Assembly: GCA_019116705.1 (NCBI GenBank)
Contig: DXBF01000021.1
Span: 1-34,972, forward strand
Direction of reading: 5' to 3'
From: Candidatus Gemmiger avistercoris
GTDB lineage: Bacteria > Bacillota > Clostridia > Oscillospirales > Ruminococcaceae
DNA: 34,972 nucleotides
Shown: in pieces, positions 29,933 to 34,972 of the stretch
How positions within the stretch are numbered: position 1 is the stretch's first letter
Layout: each line of letters starts with the position of its first letter
Position numbers and translations under genes: made by a program
Notes under the pieces: model-generated
Told to the model about the DNA's origin: nothing
Database searches by the model: none
What the model saw: the letters and a program-made list of their open reading frames with translations, nothing else

Positions 29933-31315
29933 ATGACGCAAGCCCCAGCCGCCGCAGCCGCCGGATGGCGAAGCCAGCTGCGCCGCCTGGCAGCGCTGAG
30001 CGTGCCCGCCATTCTGGCGCAGCTGAGCTCAATGGCCATGCAGTACATCGACGCGGCCATGGTGGGCAGCCTGGGGGCGGGCGCGTCGGCTTCCATCGGG
30101 CTGGTGTCCACCTCCACCTGGCTGCTGGGCGGGCTGTGCATATCGGCCGCCACCGGCTTTTCGGTGCAGGTGGCCCACCTGATCGGCGCAGGCCGGGACG
30201 GCGAAGCCCGGGACGTGCTGCGCCAGGCCCTGCTGGCCGCCCTGGCCGTGGGGCTGGCCATGGCCGCCCTGGGCTGCGCCGCCAGCCCCTGGCTGCCCCG
30301 CTGGCTGGGCGGCGACCCGGCCATCTGCGGCGACGCGTCCGCCTACTTCCTGATCTACGCCTGCGCCCTGCCTGCGGTGCAGATGCGCCAGCTGGCGGGC
30401 AGCATGCTGCAGTGCAGCGGCAACATGCGCACCCCCAGCCTGCTGAACGCCATGATGTGCGGGCTGGACGTGGTCTTTAACGGGCTGCTGATCTTCCCCC
30501 GCATCGAACTGTTCGGGCTGACGGTCCCCGGCGCGGGGATGGGCGTGGCCGGGGCCGCGCTGGGCACCGCCCTGGCCGAGTGGGTCACCGCCGCACTGAT
30601 GCTGGCCGCCGTCTGCCTGTATTCCCCGGCGCTGAACCTGCGGCAGAAAGGCCGCTGGCGGCCCTCCGGCGCCTGCCTGCGCAACGCGGCCCGCATCGCG
30701 CTGCCCATGGCCTTTGAGCACACGGTGCTCTGCGGGGCGCAGATCGCCTCCACCCGCATCGTGGCGCCGCTGGGCACGGTGTCCATCGCGGCGAATTCCC
30801 TGGCCGTCACGGCCGAGAGCCTGTGTTACCTGCCGGGGTACGGCGTGTCGGCGGCGGCCACCACGCTGGTGGGCCAGAGCCTGGGCGCCAAACGCCGGGA
30901 CCTGGCCCGGCGCTACGCCCGCATGGCCGTGGCCCTGGGCGCGGCGCTGATGAGCGGCATGGCCGTGCTGATGTACCTGGCCGCCCCGGCAGTGTTCGCG
31001 CTGCTGACGCCGGACCCCGCCGTGCAGGCCCTGGGCGTGCAGGTGCTGCGCATCGAAGCCTTTGCCGAGCCGCTGTACGCGGTGTCCATCGTGGCGGCGG
31101 GAGCCATGCGCGGCGCGGGGGACACCCTGGTGCCCAGCCTGATGAACCTGGTGAGCATGTGGGGCGTGCGCATCACCGCCGCAGCCCTGCTGGCCCCCCG
31201 CCTGGGGCTGGCGGGCGTGTGGCTGGCCATGTGCGGCGAACTCTGCGTGCGCGGGCTGCTCTTTTTGCTCCGCCTGCTGCGGGAACGCTGGCTGCAGCGG
31301 AGCATCGAGGTGTAG
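29933..31315 (+). CDS. MATE family efflux transporter
   Basis: A 460-residue membrane protein with twelve hydrophobic spans in two similar halves, the length and pattern of MATE (MOP superfamily) exporters driven by Na+ or H+. The N-terminal LSVPAILAQLSSMAMQYIDAAMVGSLG and the mid-protein repeat (LPMAFEHTVLCGAQIASTRIVAPLG, then GYGVSAAATTLVGQSLGA) are typical. Substrates may be drugs or metabolites. The ATG at 29933 has AAAGGA about 13 bases upstream. It is transcribed from its own promoter, while a separate promoter precedes the ABC operon downstream. Confidence 0.92.
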   Translation: MTQAPAAAAAGWRSQLRRLAALSVPAILAQLSSMAMQYIDAAMVGSLGAGASASIGLVSTSTWLLGGLCISAATGFSVQVAHLIGAGRDGEARDVLRQALLAALAVGLAMAALGCAASPWLPRWLGGDPAICGDASAYFLIYACALPAVQMRQLAGSMLQCSGNMRTPSLLNAMMCGLDVVFNGLLIFPRIELFGLTVPGAGMGVAGAALGTALAEWVTAALMLAAVCLYSPALNLRQKGRWRPSGACLRNAARIALPMAFEHTVLCGAQIASTRIVAPLGTVSIAANSLAVTAESLCYLPGYGVSAAATTLVGQSLGAKRRDLARRYARMAVALGAALMSGMAVLMYLAAPAVFALLTPDPAVQALGVQVLRIEAFAEPLYAVSIVAAGAMRGAGDTLVPSLMNLVSMWGVRITAAALLAPRLGLAGVWLAMCGELCVRGLLFLLRLLRERWLQRSIEV

Positions 31316-31350
31316 GCGGCCCGCCAAAAACCTACTGTTGCGATAAGGTA

Positions 31351-31379
31351 TTGGCAAGCCCGCCCAAACCGTGTATACT
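31351..31379 (+). promoter_or_regulatory. Promoter of the amino acid ABC operon
   Basis: TTGGCA (31351-31356), 17 bp, TATACT (31374-31379). The leader is only about 40 nt, so there is no room for a T-box or S-box riboswitch. Confidence 0.8.
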
Positions 31380-31422
31380 AGAACCGGCAGGCTTTGCGCC
31401 TGCGGGAAGAAGGGAACAGAAG

Positions 31423-32082
31423 ATGAACTATCTATGCAACCTGTTGGTGGAATCCTTTTGGCAGATCCTGCTCCCGGGCCTGACCATGACCATTCCGCTG
31501 ACTGTGATCTCCTTTGCCATCGCGCTGGTCATTGCGGTGGCCGTGGCGCTGGTGCAGTTCGCCAAAGTGCCGGTGCTGCGCCAGCTGGCCCGCTTTTACA
31601 TCTGGGTGATCCGCGGCACGCCGCTGCTGGTGCAGCTGTTCGTGGTGTTCTACGGCCTGCCCCATGTGGGCATCCTGATCGACGCGTTCCCGGCGGCGAT
31701 CCTTGTGTTTTCCATCAACCAGGGCGCCTACTGCGCCGAGACCATCCGCGCGGCGCTGGAATCGGTGCCGGTGGGCCAGCTGGAAGCCGCCGAGTGCGCG
31801 GGCCTGAGCTGGGCGCAGTCCATCCGGCGCATCGTGCTGCCCCAGGCGCTGCGCACGGCTTTCCCGCCGCTGTCCAACTCGCTGATCGGCATGGTGAAGG
31901 ACACCTCGCTGGCGGCCAACATCACCGTGACCGAGATGTTCATGGCCACCGAGCGCATCGTGGCCCTGACCGCCGAACCGCTGGCGCTGTACATCGAGGT
32001 GGGCCTGATCTACCTGCTGTTCTGCACGGCGCTCACCAAGCTGCAGGCCGTGGGCGAAAAGAAACTAAGCGTTTACGCCTGA
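31423..32082 (+). CDS. Polar amino acid ABC transporter permease
   Basis: A 219-residue permease of the His/Gln/cystine (HisM/GlnP/TcyL) family. It has about five membrane spans and the EAA loop in QLEAAECAGLSWAQSIRRIVLPQALR, which contacts the ATPase. RGTPLLVQLFVVFYGLP is a family signature. The ATG at 31423 follows AAGGGA. One permease type suggests a homodimer in the membrane. It is first of four genes with short spacers (ATPase, binding protein, C-S lyase). Confidence 0.93.
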   Translation: MNYLCNLLVESFWQILLPGLTMTIPLTVISFAIALVIAVAVALVQFAKVPVLRQLARFYIWVIRGTPLLVQLFVVFYGLPHVGILIDAFPAAILVFSINQGAYCAETIRAALESVPVGQLEAAECAGLSWAQSIRRIVLPQALRTAFPPLSNSLIGMVKDTSLAANITVTEMFMATERIVALTAEPLALYIEVGLIYLLFCTALTKLQAVGEKKLSVYA

Positions 32083-32094
32083 GGAGGGACCCCC

Positions 32095-32847
32095 ATGTTA
32101 CTGGAAGCCAAAAACATCCGCAAATCCTTTGACGGGCAGGAAGTGCTCAAGGGCGTGGACCTGCAGGTGGACAAAGGCGACGTGGTGGCCATCCTGGGCC
32201 CCAGCGGCTCCGGCAAGACCACCCTGCTGCGGTGCATCAATTTTCTGGAACGGGCCGACGGCGGCACGCTGACGCTGGACGGCGAGACTTTTGACCTGCC
32301 GGGCATCGGCAAAAAGGACGTGGCCCGGCTGCGCAAAAAGACCGCCTTCGTGTTCCAGAACTACAACCTGTTCCGCAACAGGACCGCTTTGCAGAACGTG
32401 ACCGAGGGGCTGATCGTGGGCCGCCGGATGCCCCGCGCCCGGGCCGTGGCCCTGGGGGAGCAGGCGCTTCAAAAGGTGGGCCTGCTGGACCGCCGGGACG
32501 CCTACCCCAGCCAGCTTTCGGGCGGGCAGCAGCAGCGGGTGGCCATTGCCCGGGCCATCGCCACCAGCCCCGCTATCATCTACTTCGACGAACCCACCTC
32601 GGCGCTGGACCCCGAACTCACCGGCGAAGTGCTGGCCGTCATGCGCACGCTGGCCGACGAGGGCATGACCATGCTGGTCGTTACCCACGAGATGGGCTTC
32701 GCCCGCAACGTGTCCGACAAGGTGGTGTTCATGGAACACGGCGTGGTGGTGGAAAGCGGGCCGTCGGCCGAGTTTTTCGCCCACCCCAAAGAAGAGCGCA
32801 CCCGGGCCTTTTTGCAGACACTCAACGCGGGGCAGGCCAAGGGCTGA
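32095..32847 (+). CDS. Polar amino acid ABC transporter ATP-binding protein
   Basis: A 250-residue ATPase of the GlnQ/TcyN family. It has Walker [10 protein letters not shown], the Q-loop FVFQNYNLF, signature [14 protein letters not shown], Walker [13 protein letters not shown] and the H-loop VVTHEM. It starts 12 bp after the permease stop, with GGAGGG upstream. It powers uptake by the permease at 31423. Confidence 0.95.
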   Translation: MLLEAKNIRKSFDGQEVLKGVDLQVDKGDVVAILGPSGSGKTTLLRCINFLERADGGTLTLDGETFDLPGIGKKDVARLRKKTAFVFQNYNLFRNRTALQNVTEGLIVGRRMPRARAVALGEQALQKVGLLDRRDAYPSQLSGGQQQRVAIARAIATSPAIIYFDEPTSALDPELTGEVLAVMRTLADEGMTMLVVTHEMGFARNVSDKVVFMEHGVVVESGPSAEFFAHPKEERTRAFLQTLNAGQAKG

Positions 32848-32894
32848 CGCCCCCCTGCCCCACACATTCCGAATTTTTTTAAGGAGGGACTACC

Positions 32895-33737
32895 ATGAAA
32901 AACAACAAGACCCTGACCGCCGCCCTGGCGCTGGCCATGTCCGCCGCGCTGCTTGCCGGCTGCAGCGGCACGGCCGCCGGCAGCACCCCTGCCGGGAGCG
33001 CCCCTGCCACGGCGGAGAACGCCGGGGACAGCGACCTGCTGGACAAGATCCAGCAGGCGGGCGTGATGATCGTAGGCACCGAGGGCACCTACTCCCCCAA
33101 CAGCTACCACGACGAGAACGGCGACCTGGTGGGCTTTGACGTGGACGTGGCCCGCGGCGTGGCCGAGCACCTGGGCGTGGAGATCCAGTTCGTGGAGGCG
33201 GAGTGGGATTCCCTGTTTGCCAGCATGGACTCCGGCCGCATCGACCTGGTGGTGAACGAGGTGGAAGCCTCGGAGGAGCGCCGCCAGAAATACGATTTCT
33301 CGGAACCGTACACCTACGTCCACGGCGCGCTGCTGGTGGGCGCCGACAACACCGACATCACCGGCTTTGACGACCTGGCGGGCAAGCGGGCGGCCCAGAA
33401 CATGACCAGCAGCTGGGGCCAGCAGGCCGAAGCCTACGGCGCCGAACTGGTCAGCGTGGACGCCGTGGCCCAGGGCATCGAGCTGATCCTCAGCGGCCGG
33501 GCCGACTGCATGCTCAACGCCGAGACCGCCTTCTACGATTACCTGAACAAGCACCCCGACGCCGCCGTGCAGATCGTGGCCGAGACCGATACCACCACCT
33601 CCTCCTGCATCCCGGTGCCCAAGGGCAACGAGCGGCTGGTGGCCGCCATCAACGAGGCCCTGGACGAGATGCGCGCCTCCGGCGAACTGGCCGCCCTGTC
33701 GGAGCAGTATTTCGGCGCCGACGTGACCAGCGAATAA
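32895..33737 (+). CDS. Polar amino acid ABC transporter substrate-binding lipoprotein
   Basis: A 280-residue family 3 solute-binding protein. A lipoprotein signal peptide ends in LLAGC (Cys23), followed by an Ala/Gly/Ser-rich linker. Mature-domain motifs are GVMIVGTEGTYSPNSYHDENGDLVGFDVDVARGVA (split here by domain), SGRIDLVVNEVEASEERRQKYDFSEPY (the ligand-site region) and a C-terminal ALDEMRASGELAALSEQYFG. The PatB-like lyase next door suggests cystine or a related sulfur amino acid as ligand; this is inference. AAGGAGGG precedes the ATG. Confidence 0.92.
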   Translation: MKNNKTLTAALALAMSAALLAGCSGTAAGSTPAGSAPATAENAGDSDLLDKIQQAGVMIVGTEGTYSPNSYHDENGDLVGFDVDVARGVAEHLGVEIQFVEAEWDSLFASMDSGRIDLVVNEVEASEERRQKYDFSEPYTYVHGALLVGADNTDITGFDDLAGKRAAQNMTSSWGQQAEAYGAELVSVDAVAQGIELILSGRADCMLNAETAFYDYLNKHPDAAVQIVAETDTTTSSCIPVPKGNERLVAAINEALDEMRASGELAALSEQYFGADVTSE

Positions 33738-33747
33738 GGAGCGCGCC

Positions 33748-34929
33748 ATGACCTACGATTTTGACGCCCTGATCGACCGCCGGGGCACCCACTGCACCAA
33801 GTGGGACGTGGCCGACGGCGAACTGCCCATGTGGATCGCTGATATGGACTTTGCCACCGCGCCGGAGATCGCCGCCGCCGTGCAGCGGCGGGCCGCCCAC
33901 CCGGTGTACGGCTACACCGACCTGCCCGACGAATGGTACGACGCCATCACGGGCTGGTGGCGCACCCGCCACGGCTTTGCCCTGCAGCGGGAGTGGCTGA
34001 TCTTTTCCACCGGCGTGGTGCCCACCATCTCCAGCGTGGTGCGCAAACTGACCACCCCGGCCGAGAAGGTACTGGCCCTGACCCCGGTGTACGACATCTT
34101 CTACCATTCCATCGAGAATAACGGCCGCCTGGTGCTGGAATGCCCCCTGACCTATGCGGACGGGGCCTACGGCATCGACTGGACGGACCTGGACGCCAAG
34201 CTGGCGGACCCCCAGACCACCCTGATGATCCTGTGCAACCCCCACAACCCCACGGGCCAGATCTGGGACAAAGAGACGCTGGCGCGCATCGGCGCGCTGG
34301 CCGCGCGGCACCATGTGGTGGTGCTTTCGGACGAGATCCACTGCGACCTGACCGACCCCGGCTGGGACTACACCCCCTTTGCCGCCGCGTCGGCGGAATG
34401 CCGGGCCAACAGCATCACCTGCCTGGCCCCCACCAAGGCGTTCAACCTGGCGGGGCTGCAGACTTCGGCGGTGTCGGTGCCTGACCCGGCGCTGCGCCAC
34501 AAGGTCTGGCGGGCGCTGAACACCGACGAAGTGGCCGAGCCCAACTGCTTTGCCGCCGAGGCCGCCGTGGCCGCCTTCACCAAAGGTGCCCCCTGGCTGG
34601 ACGCCCTGCGGGCCTATCTGGCGGAAAACAAGGCGGTGGCCCGGGACTTTATTTCCCGCGAACTGCCGGCGGTGCGGGCGGTGGTCTCCCACGGGACCTA
34701 CCTGCTGTGGCTGGACTGCAGCGCCCTGACGGCGGACGGCGCCGCGCTGGCCCGCTTCCTGCGCGAGCGCACCGGGCTGCGCCTCTCGGCGGGCGGGGTG
34801 TACCGCGGCAACGGCGGGGCCTTCCTGCGCATGAACCTGGCCTGCCCCCGCGCCCGCCTGCAGGACGGGCTGGAACGGCTCAAGCAGGGCCTGGACGCCT
34901 ATGCCGGGACCGCGCCCTCCGCGCGCTGA
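33748..34929 (+). CDS. PatB/MalY-type cystathionine beta-lyase (PLP)
   Basis: A 393-residue fold-type I PLP enzyme of the MalY/PatB subgroup. WIADMDFATAPEI near the N-terminus, YGYTDLPDEWYDAITGWW, CNPHNPTG (163-170), SDEIHCDL (194-201) and the cofactor lysine in LAPTKAFNLAGLQ (K230) are all present. Such enzymes cleave C-S bonds of cystathionine, cystine or cysteine conjugates to give pyruvate, ammonia and a thiol or H2S. It lies 10 bp after the binding-protein gene, with AAGGAG upstream, so it is the last gene of the operon and should act on the imported amino acid. A plain aminotransferase is less likely given the motifs. Nothing further is seen to the window end. Confidence 0.92.
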   Translation: MTYDFDALIDRRGTHCTKWDVADGELPMWIADMDFATAPEIAAAVQRRAAHPVYGYTDLPDEWYDAITGWWRTRHGFALQREWLIFSTGVVPTISSVVRKLTTPAEKVLALTPVYDIFYHSIENNGRLVLECPLTYADGAYGIDWTDLDAKLADPQTTLMILCNPHNPTGQIWDKETLARIGALAARHHVVVLSDEIHCDLTDPGWDYTPFAAASAECRANSITCLAPTKAFNLAGLQTSAVSVPDPALRHKVWRALNTDEVAEPNCFAAEAAVAAFTKGAPWLDALRAYLAENKAVARDFISRELPAVRAVVSHGTYLLWLDCSALTADGAALARFLRERTGLRLSAGGVYRGNGGAFLRMNLACPRARLQDGLERLKQGLDAYAGTAPSAR

Positions 34930-34972
34930 CAATACGGATACAAACAGCAAACCGCCGGGCCTGCCCCAATAG

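Noticed and set aside
1-34972. CRISPR arrays, rRNA genes or intact insertion sequences
   Set aside because: No regularly spaced short repeats, rRNA-like sequence or transposase motifs were seen.

Overview
The window looks like chromosome from a GC-rich, anaerobic, gut-type Clostridia (Firmicutes), probably of the Oscillospiraceae/Ruminococcaceae (Faecalibacterium, Gemmiger or Subdoligranulum relatives). The reasons are the SCIFF peptide/maturase pair, an NfnAB-type electron-bifurcating complex, a 2x[4Fe-4S] ferredoxin, the holB-ricT-darA neighbourhood, AGGAGG-type ribosome binding sites and clear sigma-A promoters. The genus is a guess from gene content, not a measured match.

Layout. (1) 1-1515: a scarred tRNA-Ser locus holding an integrase C-terminal remnant, a zeta-toxin-like kinase, an intact tRNA-Ser(CGA), and tandem ~190-bp copies of the 5' half of that tRNA behind a consensus promoter. 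(2) 1544-4287, minus strand: an unknown gene, an ECF transporter S component with a foldable leader, a uridine-kinase-like/DUF3842 pair and a small ferredoxin with a foldable leader. (3) 4288-14372, minus strand, two transcription units. One is rnz - NusG domain II - GNAT - sbcD - sbcC - Orn/Lys/Arg decarboxylase. The other is a rhomboid-like gene, then a structured repeat, then darA - holB - ricT. (4) 14453-20529: ridA and a 1624-residue surface protein with a long 5' leader. (5) 20502-22867: nfnA-nfnB. (6) 22935-26152: a GT-C-type membrane glycosyltransferase divergent from an unknown exported, membrane-anchored protein. (7) 26190-29827: the SCIFF ranthipeptide locus (scfA, scfB) and a convergent second radical SAM/SPASM enzyme followed by a mini iron-sulfur protein. 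(8) 29863-34929, plus strand: a MATE exporter, then a polar amino acid ABC transporter with a PatB/MalY-type C-S lyase, together suggesting cystine or sulfur amino acid uptake and breakdown.

The most notable unexplained signal is a ~180-bp sequence present twice and far apart (6545-6724 minus; 26620-26911 plus). It has three long stem-loops whose stems differ between the copies by paired, compensating changes. Each copy lies just upstream of the ribosome binding site of a gene (darA, a c-di-AMP receptor; scfB, the SCIFF maturase). It is either an undescribed mobile structured repeat or a shared leader RNA. Other points of interest are the tRNA-half array bounded at the anticodon loop, two candidate structured leaders (ECF S component, ferredoxin), a cluster of DnaA-box-like 9-mers before scfA, and the compositionally distinct surface protein.
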